From JAJFUV01 sp964561215 (GTDB lineage Bacteria; Acidobacteriota; Terriglobia; Bryobacterales; Bryobacteraceae): 8,227 bases of DNA. Below, one piece after another: positions 1 through 6,785 of the stretch; position 1 is the first letter of the stretch, and the number at the start of each line of letters is the position of its first letter. The stretch spans positions 1 through 8,227 of the forward strand of contig CAZLOS010000193.1 of NCBI GenBank assembly GCA_964561215.1, in the 5' to 3' direction. Both the position numbers and the translations under genes were made by a program. Below the pieces are notes generated by a model, which had not been told where the DNA came from, did no database searches, and saw only the letters and a program-made list of their open reading frames with translations.

Positions 1-1
1 C

Positions 2-109
2 CGGACAGTGAAGCAGCCGCCGGCGGCTCCCGCGCAAGTTCAGGCTCAGGCGCCTCCTCCGCCCGCGAAGAAGGGAATCTTCCGCAGGTTGTTGGATGTG
101 TTTAAATGA
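2..109 (+). CDS. C-terminal end of an unknown protein (5' end outside window)
   Basis: The reading frame is open from the left edge and ends at a TGA (107-109). The 35 visible residues are a Pro/Ala/Gln-rich stretch with a PPPP run, then a short basic, hydrophobic tail ending KKGIFRRLLDVFK. Third positions in this frame are mostly G or C. A competing frame that ends at the TAA (103-105) is poorer in G/C at third positions and gives a less protein-like translation, so I prefer this one. The amphipathic tail after a flexible linker could contact a membrane or a partner, but no domain is visible and no function can be assigned. The next gene starts 24 bases downstream in the same frame, which suggests one operon. 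Confidence 0.5.
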   Translation, partial: RTVKQPPAAPAQVQAQAPPPPAKKGIFRRLLDVFK

Positions 110-121
110 GACTGGTCTTCC

Positions 122-128
122 AGGAGGG
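122..128 (+). promoter_or_regulatory. Strong Shine-Dalgarno of the TPR gene
   Basis: AGGAGGG lies 5 bases before the ATG at 134. It decides the start: the earlier ATG at 106 is in a different frame and has no such site, and the frame of the TPR gene is closed upstream by the TGA at 107-109. Confidence 0.8.
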
Positions 129-133
129 CAACC

Positions 134-853
134 ATGCTCACGGCCGGCCTGCTGCTCGCTCACGCAATGCTCGCCCAGCCCGCCCCGGCTCCGCCGGTTG
201 GTGCCGTCGGACCGGAAGTGCGCGGCGACATTATGATGGCGCACAAAAAATACCGGGAAGCTATCGAAGCCTATCGCGAAGCGCCGCAGGATTCCGCCGT
301 CGTCGCCAACAAGATCGGCATCGCTTACCACCAGTTGACCGACCTCGGCAGTTCCAAGCGCTGTTACGAGCGCGCCATCAAGCTCAATCCCAGATACGCC
401 GAAGCCATCAACAACCTGGGTACGGTGTACTACGCCAGGCACAGCTACCGTAAGGCCATCGGCCATTACAAAAAGGCGCTTGAGTTTTCGCCGAATTCCG
501 CATCGATTTACAGCAACCTCGGTACCGCCTACTTCGCCCGGCGCAAGTACGAGGACGCCGCGGCAGCCTGGACCAAGGCGCTCTCGCTCGACGCCGAAGT
601 GTTCGAGCACCGCAGTTCGCAGGGCGTTCTGCTGCAGGAGCGCACGGTCGGCGAACGAGCCAAGTTCCACTACCACATCGCCAAGCTCTATGCCAAAGCC
701 GGTCTCAATGAACGGGCACTGCTCTACATGCGCAAGTCCATCGAAGAGGGTTTCAAGGAAAAGAAGAAGTTTCTCGAAGACGAAGAGTTCGCCGCTTTGC
801 GGGAGTTGCCTGAGTTCAAGCAGATCCTGGCTATGGAGCCTCATGTCCAGTAG
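134..853 (+). CDS. Exported TPR-repeat protein, 239 aa
   Basis: This is a tetratricopeptide-repeat protein, probably a periplasmic or envelope scaffold for protein contacts; no catalytic motif is present. The first 14 or so residues form a hydrophobic segment (LTAGLLLAHAMLA) that looks like a cleavable signal peptide. It lacks the usual Lys/Arg at its start, so export is likely rather than certain. A Pro/Ala linker follows. A partial repeat lies at about 33-50, then three repeats in exact 34-residue register begin at residues 54, 88 and 122, with NLGTVYY and NLGTAYF as typical helix-A cores. A further repeat lies at about 176-209. The C-terminus (FAALRELPEFKQIL) resembles the tail of TPR proteins common in Acidobacteriota. 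The start is fixed by the AGGAGGG site. The 3' end overlaps the next gene by 11 bases, implying coupled translation. The partners and the process served are unknown. Confidence 0.9.
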   Translation: MLTAGLLLAHAMLAQPAPAPPVGAVGPEVRGDIMMAHKKYREAIEAYREAPQDSAVVANKIGIAYHQLTDLGSSKRCYERAIKLNPRYAEAINNLGTVYYARHSYRKAIGHYKKALEFSPNSASIYSNLGTAYFARRKYEDAAAAWTKALSLDAEVFEHRSSQGVLLQERTVGERAKFHYHIAKLYAKAGLNERALLYMRKSIEEGFKEKKKFLEDEEFAALRELPEFKQILAMEPHVQ

Positions 854-2570
854 GCTCGCCCTGGCGGCGATCCTGCTTTGCGCCTTGGCGGGCTGTTCGC
901 GGTCCAGCCGCCACCCCGAAAGAATGGCGGTGTTCCCGCTCGAAAACCTGAGCGGCGATGCCTCGCTCGATTGGGCATCCCGAGCCTCGGCCGAATACCT
1001 TGTGGAGTCGCTGGCCGGCTCGAAGACCCTCTACCCGGTCTTGGCGACTTCGAACGACGAGTTATGGAGTGCACGCGCCACGCGGACTCTACGAGGCTAT
1101 TTCTCGGTGGTGAACGGGCGCCTTACTCTGAAGGCCCAATTGGAGGACGCGGCTCGTTCGCGGAAGGTCAGCAGCTACGAGGCGAGCGGACCGGCGACGG
1201 CAGGGGTGCTGCCGCTCGCCGCAGAGTTGGTGCGGCGGATCGACGCGGGCGCCGCGCCTTCGCGAATGAATAATCCGGAAGCCTGGAAAGCTTACGTGCC
1301 GGCTCTGGCGCAAAGGCCCGAAGAAGCCGCTTCGTCGCTGGGCAAGGCGCTCGAGATCGATCCGGATTTTACGCCGGCGACCCTATCGTTAGCCCGGCTT
1401 CGGGCCGCGCTGGGTGATCGTGGCGCGGCCGGCCGCACTCTGGATCATGCGCTGTCGCGCCGAGCTCAGTTAAGTGAGATCCAGGCGGCCAAGCTCGACT
1501 TCGCCGCCTCCTCGCTTCGCGGCGATCCGCTTACCCGTTTCCGTGCCGTTTCGCGGCTCGCGATGCTGATTCCGGCGGATTCAGACCTGGCGCGCGAAGC
1601 GGCCGAGGCCGCCACCGCCGCGCACGATCTCCGCGTCGCGGCCAACTGGTACGAACGCGGCACGCAACTGGAACCCTCCAATGGGATTCTCTGGAATCAA
1701 CTGGGCTATGCACGGTCGTACCTGAAGGACCTGGACGGCGCCGTGGAAGCGATCGGGCATTACCAGCGGCTGGCGCCCACCAGCGCGAATCCGGAAGACT
1801 CGCTCGGCGACGTCCATTTCTACCTGGGCCGTTTCTCCAGTGCCGAGCGGCACTACCTCGCCGCCTACGGCAAGGATCCCAAGTTTCTCGCAGGCGGAAC
1901 GCTCTTCAAAGCGGCCCAGGCCAGACTCATGTTGCGGGACGCTGCCTCCGCCAACGCTCTCTTTGAGCGATACGCCGCCGTGCGGCGCGAAGCCCATGAT
2001 CCGGCCATCGAGTTCACGCGCGCGCAATGGGAATACCTGATTGGAAACCGGCAGCAGGCGCTCGCGCGGATGGGGCGGTTCACGGCGTCTTGGCCCCGCG
2101 CCGTCCTGCAGTTGGTGGTTTGGCATCTCGACATGGGACAGCGGGAAACGGCGCGGGCCCTGGCCCAGACCTCGCGTCCCTCCGCCTCCCCGCAGGATGC
2201 GGAGTTACTCGCCATGGCGCGATTCCTGTCGGAGTCTCCGGCATCATCGAGTGAATGGGCGCTGCGTGCCGAGCAGGCATTCCCATCGGCCGGCGAAACC
2301 GCGATGAAGAAATACGCCCTCGCTTATACCCTGTTGTTCTCCAAGGAGCACGACGCAGCCGCGCTGGTCCTGAAACAGATCGTGGAGCGGACCGACCCCG
2401 GGTCCAGCGACAACGCTCCGGTGTTGTATGGATGGGCGCTTGCCGAAACCGGACATGCCCGTGAGGCACGGGGATTCCTCGATGTCTTTCCGCTTCCGAT
2501 GCCGAACGGATTCTCGCCGTTCGCCTGCCTGAGCTTCCCTCGTCAGTTGGACTTGCGCAGCCGCCCCTGA
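843..2570 (+). CDS. TPR lipoprotein with TolB-like N-terminal region, 575 aa
   Basis: This is a predicted outer-envelope lipoprotein. The N-terminus is a hydrophobic signal followed by the lipobox LAGC, with the lipidated Cys at residue 18. Residues 28-39 read MAVFPLENLSGD, the hallmark opening of the TolB-like domain (COG5616 type). That domain is usually found in TPR regulators and adenylate-cyclase-like proteins that also carry a DNA-binding or cyclase domain; neither is present here. The domain runs to about residue 135. From about residue 145 to 545 the protein is helical repeats, with recognisable TPR units near 160-175, 283-312, 318-346 and 525-545. The open frame extends back to 480, but the part before 843 is out-of-frame translation of the previous gene. 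The ATG at 843 is chosen because it is followed directly by the signal and is preceded by GGAG at 835-838. The end comes soon after the conserved-looking segment FACLSFPRQLDL, so a terminal repeat may be missing. It probably works with the upstream TPR protein. The role is unknown. Confidence 0.87.
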   Translation: MSSRLALAAILLCALAGCSRSSRHPERMAVFPLENLSGDASLDWASRASAEYLVESLAGSKTLYPVLATSNDELWSARATRTLRGYFSVVNGRLTLKAQLEDAARSRKVSSYEASGPATAGVLPLAAELVRRIDAGAAPSRMNNPEAWKAYVPALAQRPEEAASSLGKALEIDPDFTPATLSLARLRAALGDRGAAGRTLDHALSRRAQLSEIQAAKLDFAASSLRGDPLTRFRAVSRLAMLIPADSDLAREAAEAATAAHDLRVAANWYERGTQLEPSNGILWNQLGYARSYLKDLDGAVEAIGHYQRLAPTSANPEDSLGDVHFYLGRFSSAERHYLAAYGKDPKFLAGGTLFKAAQARLMLRDAASANALFERYAAVRREAHDPAIEFTRAQWEYLIGNRQQALARMGRFTASWPRAVLQLVVWHLDMGQRETARALAQTSRPSASPQDAELLAMARFLSESPASSSEWALRAEQAFPSAGETAMKKYALAYTLLFSKEHDAAALVLKQIVERTDPGSSDNAPVLYGWALAETGHAREARGFLDVFPLPMPNGFSPFACLSFPRQLDLRSRP

Positions 2571-2577
2571 ATGGACG

Positions 2578-2961
2578 CTACTTCCGCAAACCGTCGTAGG
2601 AATGACGGTCGAATGTGGTGCCCAGCGCGGTGTTGTATAGACTTGCCAAACCCAGTCCCTCGCGCAGGTCTTCCTCGAAATCGTGCAGTTCTTTCAATTG
2701 CGCGGCGAGCGCAGGTTGGCGGGGGCCTCCCGGGGGTTCCAGAAACTTCTGGTATCCTCCGTCCACCAATGCGGCAATCTGGCCCCGTGTTTCGATGCCG
2801 GCGCGCAGGATCGCGTCTTCAACCGCCATCGCTGCGCAGTGTCCCCGCCTGAGACAGGCGCGGCCGCCTTCCAGCCGCTCAACGGTGAAGCCCATGCTCT
2901 TGAGCGCCTCCAGGCGTTCGTCGAACGTCGGTTTCGATGGCCGCTTTCTGCGGAAGAACAT
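2578..2961 (-). CDS. Small conserved hypothetical protein, 127 aa
   Basis: I do not recognise a characterised family, but the translation looks real. It starts with a basic MFFRRKRPSK, followed by FDERLEALKSMGFTVERLEGG, a Cys pair (residues 36 and 42), and a helical LVDGGYQKFL region (66-73). An acidic helix, ELHDFEEDLREGLGL (91-105), comes next, then a polar tail ending SYDGLRK. Similar small proteins beginning MFFR/K are, from memory, common hypotheticals in Solibacter-like Acidobacteriota. There is no signal peptide or membrane segment, so it should be cytoplasmic and soluble. It converges on the lipoprotein gene with 7 bases between stop codons and no room for a separate terminator. Its start lies 20 bases from the glpK start on the other strand, so its promoter must overlap the glpK promoter or lie inside glpK. 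The ribosome site is weak (purine-rich AGTAGAAG just upstream of the ATG). Confidence 0.75.
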   Translation of the reverse strand: MFFRRKRPSKPTFDERLEALKSMGFTVERLEGGRACLRRGHCAAMAVEDAILRAGIETRGQIAALVDGGYQKFLEPPGGPRQPALAAQLKELHDFEEDLREGLGLASLYNTALGTTFDRHSYDGLRK

Positions 2962-2975
2962 GCTTCTACTATAAT
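2945..2975 (+). promoter_or_regulatory. Probable glpK promoter, close to the start codon
   Basis: A perfect -10 hexamer TATAAT lies at 2970-2975. The best -35 candidate is a weak TTTCTG at 2945-2950, 19 bases upstream, which overlaps the first codons of the opposite gene. Initiation 6-8 bases after the -10 would fall at about 2981-2983, on the GTG start of glpK itself, so the transcript would have essentially no leader. AT-rich sequence is otherwise rare in this window, which makes the hexamer stand out. Confidence 0.55.
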
Positions 2976-2981
2976 GCCAGA

Positions 2982-4466
2982 GTGCTTTATCTACTTTCGC
3001 TTGATGAAGGTACGACCAGCGCGCGCGCCGCGCTCTACGACGGCGAGGGCCGGCGCCTGGCCATGGAGACGTCGCCGATTCAGTCCTTCTATCCGCACGA
3101 CGGTTGGGTGGAACAGGACGCTGGCGGCATTTGGCACGCGCAATTGGACGCTGCCCTGCGCGTGCTGGCGGCCTCCGGTGTCAACGCCGCCGAGGTGTCG
3201 GCTATCGGCATCACCAACCAGCGGGAAACGACCATCGTGTGGGATCGCTCGACCGGCAGGCCCATAGCTCCGGCTATCGTCTGGCAGTGCCGCCGGACGT
3301 CCGAGGACTGCCGGCGCATCGCCGGCTCGCCCGCGGCTGAGCGCATCACGGCGCTCACCGGACTGGTGGTGGATGCGTACTTTTCGGCGAGTAAAATCCG
3401 CTGGATCCTCGACCACACGCCGGGGGCTCGCGAGCGTGCCCGCGCGGGCGAGTTGCTGTTCGGCAACGTGGATACCTGGCTGATCTGGAACCTTACCGGC
3501 GGTCGCGTCCATGCGACCGATCCCACCAATGCTTCCCGCACCATGCTGATGAACCTGGAGAGCGGGGATTGGGATTCCGAACTGCTGGAATTGTTCGATG
3601 TCCCGCGCGCCATGCTGCCCGTCATCGTGCCGTCCAGCGGGGTCCTGGGCGTGTGCGAGCCATCCTTGTTCGGGGCTCCGATCGCCATCGCGGGCGTGGC
3701 GGGCGATCAACAGGCCGCCTTGGTGGGGCAGGCGGCGTTCCGGCCGGGCCTTTCAAAGAACACTTACGGTACCGGATGTTTCGCTCTCATGCACACCGGT
3801 AGCCGGGCGCCCAGGTCCCGCAACCGTCTGCTGGGCACGCGGGCCGCGTCTCCCGGCGAGACCTCGCAATTCGCCATCGAAGGCAGTATCTTCGTGGGCG
3901 GCGCCGCGGTGCAATGGCTGCGCGACCAGCTTGGACTGGTGGTTACGGCCGCGGAAACCGAAGCAGTGGCCGGCACCGTCCCCGATGCGGGAGGCGTCTA
4001 CCTGGTGCCCGCTTTCGTCGGCCTGGGCGCCCCACACTGGAATCCCGACGCCCGTGGCCTGCTCTGCGGAATGACCCGTTCCACTTCCCGCGCCCACGTG
4101 GTGCGGGCCGCGCTGGAAAGCATCGCCTATCAGACCGTGGACCTGGCGCGAGCCATGGAAGCCGACACCGGCGAGCGGTTGCGCGAACTTCGGGTGGACG
4201 GCGGAGCGGCGAACAACGATTTCCTCATGCAGTTCCAGGCCGACGTCCTGGACTGCCCCATTGTGCGGCCGGCCGACGCAGAAACCACCGCCCTGGGCGC
4301 TGCCTACCTGGCGGGCCTGGCCACCGGCGTGTGGAAATCCGCCTCCGATCTGGAGTCGTTCTGGCAGGTCGAGCGCGTTTTCGAGCCTCGGATGCCAGCT
4401 TCGCGCCGTGAGGCTCTGTTGGACGGTTGGCGTAGTGCGCTTCGGCGGGCCCTATATCCCGCCTAG
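2982..4466 (+). CDS. glpK: Glycerol kinase, 494 aa
   Basis: This FGGY-family kinase phosphorylates glycerol with ATP to sn-glycerol 3-phosphate in the cytoplasm, feeding lipid synthesis and glycolysis. The phosphate-binding loop is DEGTTSAR (residues 8-15); characterised enzymes usually have DQGTTS. ITNQRETT follows at 77-84, with the glycerol-binding Arg81 and Glu82. YFSASKIRWILDH (133-145) matches the first FGGY signature, including Tyr133. NVDTWLIWNL, TDPTNASRT, AGDQQAALVGQ (catalytic Asp242, Gln243) and KNTYGTGCF are all present, as is DGGAANNDFLMQ near residue 406. The length is close to the roughly 500 residues of E. coli GlpK. I chose GTG 2982 because it places the DEGTT loop at the standard distance from the N-terminus. 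The ATG at 2937 would add 15 unrelated residues and overlap the opposite gene. No Shine-Dalgarno is visible before the GTG, which fits a leaderless mRNA. No glycerol facilitator or glycerol-3-phosphate dehydrogenase gene is in the window. Confidence 0.95.
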   Translation: MLYLLSLDEGTTSARAALYDGEGRRLAMETSPIQSFYPHDGWVEQDAGGIWHAQLDAALRVLAASGVNAAEVSAIGITNQRETTIVWDRSTGRPIAPAIVWQCRRTSEDCRRIAGSPAAERITALTGLVVDAYFSASKIRWILDHTPGARERARAGELLFGNVDTWLIWNLTGGRVHATDPTNASRTMLMNLESGDWDSELLELFDVPRAMLPVIVPSSGVLGVCEPSLFGAPIAIAGVAGDQQAALVGQAAFRPGLSKNTYGTGCFALMHTGSRAPRSRNRLLGTRAASPGETSQFAIEGSIFVGGAAVQWLRDQLGLVVTAAETEAVAGTVPDAGGVYLVPAFVGLGAPHWNPDARGLLCGMTRSTSRAHVVRAALESIAYQTVDLARAMEADTGERLRELRVDGGAANNDFLMQFQADVLDCPIVRPADAETTALGAAYLAGLATGVWKSASDLESFWQVERVFEPRMPASRREALLDGWRSALRRALYPA

Positions 4467-4491
4467 GGAATTTTGCCGCCTGCGCATAAAG

Positions 4492-4509
4492 CGAAACGGC
4501 TGAAACGCC
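4492..4509 (+). repeat. Imperfect tandem 9-base repeat before the kinase gene
   Basis: CGAAACGGC is followed immediately by TGAAACGCC; 7 of 9 positions agree and both share the core GAAACG. It sits in the 62-base gap between glpK and the histidine kinase gene, about 20 bases before the kinase start. Tandem half-sites of this size can bind response regulators, but with two copies only this may be chance. I see no convincing promoter in the gap, so the kinase may be read through from glpK. Confidence 0.3.
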
Positions 4510-4528
4510 GATATGGAGCGAGAGAGGA

Positions 4529-6772
4529 ATGAGGCGGACGCGTGCCCTCTCCGAACAGCTCCGCGTAGCATCGATGGCGTTCAACGTAAATTCACGTCTA
4601 TGGACCTGGCTGACAGTCCCTCCGGCGCTCATCGCCGCTGTATTGGCGGTATCCCTGCTCGGCACCGACCAGCGCCAATCGATGCTGGTCGTCTGTTCGT
4701 GCATGCTGGGCCTGTCTCCGGTGCTCCTGTTCCATGCCTACCGCCGGGATGTGCGCGAGCGGCAGGAGACGGAAGCGGCCCTGCGAGAAAGCGAGGAACG
4801 GTACCGGCGCCTCGTGGAACTGAATCCCAACGCCATCGCCGTGGAAGCCGAGGGCAAGATCCGGTACATCAATTGCGCCGGGCTGAAACTCTTGGGCGCC
4901 GGATCCCCGGAAGAGGTCTTGGGCAAGCCCCTCGATGCGTTTGTGCATAGTGAAACCCGGGAAGCGTTACGGGGGCTGATCGAGCGCAGCCGCACTGTAA
5001 GCGTACAGGCGCCGCTGGCGGACAGCAAGTTCCTGCGGTTGGACGGGAGCCCGGTCGACGTGGAAGTCTCCACGATTCCCTTTGCCATGGACGGCAAGCT
5101 GGCGGTGCAGGTGATCCTCCACGACCTGAGCGACCGGAAGCGGACGGCCGCCCGCCTGCGTAATTCGGAGCTTCGTTACAAGCGGTTATTCGACAACGTG
5201 CTGGAAGGCGTTTACCAGAGCACGGAGGATGGGAGGATCATCTCGGCCAACAAGGCTTTGGCCGACATCCTGGGTTTCGCTTCAGAGGAAGAACTGGCCA
5301 CGGTGGACGTGGGCCGTATGCTTTACGCGGATCCTCTCGATCGCAAGGTCAATCTGGCGCGTTTGGAACGGGAAGGAATACTGCGCAACGCGGAGCTTAC
5401 GCTGCGGCGCAAGGATGGCGAGCTGATCACGGTTCTGGACAACTGCCGCGTGGTGCGGGATGAGCAAGGGCGCGTCATGCACTATGAAGGCACGCTGACC
5501 GACATCACGGACCGCAAGGACGCCGAGCAGCAGTTGGTGCGCCGCGCGCAGGAACTGGAGGAGGCCCGCCGCCAGCTCATCGCGCAGTCCAAGGAACTCA
5601 TCCGGGCCCGCGACGAAGCGTTGCAAGCCGCCCGCTCGAAGTCGGAGTTCCTGGGCAATATCAGCCACGAGGTTCGCACGCCCATGAATGCGGTCGTCGG
5701 CATGACTCGTCTGCTGCTGGATACCCCCCTCGACGACCGGCAGCGCGACAGCGCCCAGTGCATTCTGGAGGCGGCGGACTACCTGCTCGAAGTGCTCGAC
5801 GACATTCTGGATCTGTCGTGCCTGGAGTCGGGCAGGGAGCCTCTGGCCGAACAGAGCTTTCCCTTGCGCGACACCGTACAGGACGTGATGCGTTCGCTCG
5901 CCAAGGAGGCCGAGACGAAGGGATTGGACCTGGCCTGCCTGGTTCAGAACTCGGTTCCCGACGCATTTTACGGCGATCCGGCGCGATTGCGGAGGGTGTT
6001 GCTGCATGTCATCGGCAACGCCATCAAGTTCACCGATCACGGCCAGGTGCTGGTGCAGGCCGCCCTGATGGAAGCCAGCCGGGACGAAGTCACCGTACGC
6101 TTCGAGGTGAGGGACAGCGGGATCGGAATTCCGGCTGAAGCCCTCGGCCGGATTTTCGAGCCATTCTCCCAGGTGGACGGATCGGCTTCCCGCCGTTACG
6201 GCGGCACAGGTCTGGGCCTGGCTCTCTCCAAGAAGTTGGTCGAGCGTATGGGCGGTGTCATCGGTGTCAGCAGCCGGGAGGGCGAGGGTTCCGTGTTCTG
6301 GTTCACGCTGCGGCTGCGGACCGCGCCTCAAGCAGCCAAGCCGCTTCGGGGTATCCACCCGCCCGCGGTGACGGCGGTACCTGCGTCGGCAGGCTTCCGG
6401 CGCGTCCTGCTGGCCGAGGACAACCCGGTGAATCAGCGGGTGGCGAAGTTCCTGCTCGAGAAGCTCGGCTGCGGCGTGGATATCGCGGCCAGCGGCATCG
6501 AGGTCCTCGAGAAGATGTCCGGGCAGTCCTACGATTGTGTGCTCATGGACTGCCAGATGCCGGAAATGGACGGTTTTGCCGCCACCGCCGAGATCCGCAA
6601 GCGCGAGGGCGGCTCCAGGCACACACCCATCGTCGCCATGACGGCCCACGCTATGCAGGGCGACCGCCAGCGCTGCATTGAGTCCGGCATGGACGAGTAT
6701 GTGACCAAGCCCATCAGCATCGAAGGACTCAAACAGGCCCTGGAAAAGGCGCAAGCCGCACGGGTCGCCTGA
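4529..6772 (+). CDS. PAS-PAS hybrid histidine kinase with C-terminal receiver, 747 aa
   Basis: This is a membrane-bound sensor kinase that autophosphorylates on His and passes the phosphate to its own receiver. Two hydrophobic segments (about 28-45 and 52-71) form a short membrane hairpin with almost no periplasmic loop, so the signal is likely sensed in the cytoplasm or membrane. PAS domains lie at about 85-204 and 211-330, each ending with the usual DLSDRKR / DITDRKD. A coiled coil (about 330-372) leads to the HisKA domain, with FLGNISHEVRTP and the phosphorylated His380. The ATPase domain has GNAIKFT (Asn497), DSGIGIP (Asp529), FEPFSQVD and GGTGLGLALSKKL. The first Asn of the N-box is replaced by His493. 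The receiver (about 624-742) has Glu630/Asp631, phosphoacceptor Asp674 in LMDCQMPEMDG, Thr705 and Lys727, so it should be functional. There is no DNA-binding or cyclase output and no Hpt domain, so the downstream partner must be encoded elsewhere. The start at 4529 is preceded by GGAG (4515-4518). A later ATG at 4574 is possible but has no ribosome site. Confidence 0.93.
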   Translation: MRRTRALSEQLRVASMAFNVNSRLWTWLTVPPALIAAVLAVSLLGTDQRQSMLVVCSCMLGLSPVLLFHAYRRDVRERQETEAALRESEERYRRLVELNPNAIAVEAEGKIRYINCAGLKLLGAGSPEEVLGKPLDAFVHSETREALRGLIERSRTVSVQAPLADSKFLRLDGSPVDVEVSTIPFAMDGKLAVQVILHDLSDRKRTAARLRNSELRYKRLFDNVLEGVYQSTEDGRIISANKALADILGFASEEELATVDVGRMLYADPLDRKVNLARLEREGILRNAELTLRRKDGELITVLDNCRVVRDEQGRVMHYEGTLTDITDRKDAEQQLVRRAQELEEARRQLIAQSKELIRARDEALQAARSKSEFLGNISHEVRTPMNAVVGMTRLLLDTPLDDRQRDSAQCILEAADYLLEVLDDILDLSCLESGREPLAEQSFPLRDTVQDVMRSLAKEAETKGLDLACLVQNSVPDAFYGDPARLRRVLLHVIGNAIKFTDHGQVLVQAALMEASRDEVTVRFEVRDSGIGIPAEALGRIFEPFSQVDGSASRRYGGTGLGLALSKKLVERMGGVIGVSSREGEGSVFWFTLRLRTAPQAAKPLRGIHPPAVTAVPASAGFRRVLLAEDNPVNQRVAKFLLEKLGCGVDIAASGIEVLEKMSGQSYDCVLMDCQMPEMDGFAATAEIRKREGGSRHTPIVAMTAHAMQGDRQRCIESGMDEYVTKPISIEGLKQALEKAQAARVA

Positions 6773-6785
6773 ATCTCAGCCTCGC

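Noticed and set aside
106..453. Open frame from the ATG at 106
   Set aside because: It overlaps the TPR gene in another frame, is Arg-rich with no domain, and has no ribosome site.
480..842. N-terminal extension of the lipoprotein frame
   Set aside because: This stretch is the TPR gene read in another frame; its translation is Ser/Arg-rich and featureless. The signal peptide and lipobox begin exactly at 843.
1581..2126. Antisense open frames across the lipoprotein gene
   Set aside because: They are shadows of the same third-position bias, with no start signals or domains.
2571..2974. + strand open frames opposite the small conserved gene
   Set aside because: Their translations are Arg/Pro/Ser-rich shadows; the - strand frame has better amino-acid composition and a family-like N-terminus.
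2937..2981. Alternative upstream ATG start for glycerol kinase
   Set aside because: It would add 15 residues not seen in the family, overlap the opposite gene, and place the start upstream of the likely promoter.
3132..3146. Sigma-54-like sequence (TGGCACG with a partial second element)
   Set aside because: It lies inside glpK coding sequence, the second element lacks the key GC, and no gene start follows.
5282..6754. A 490-codon open frame on the - strand opposite the histidine kinase
   Set aside because: It is the antisense shadow of a GC-rich gene with strong G/C third-position bias. The translation has no recognisable domain, while the + strand shows every kinase motif.
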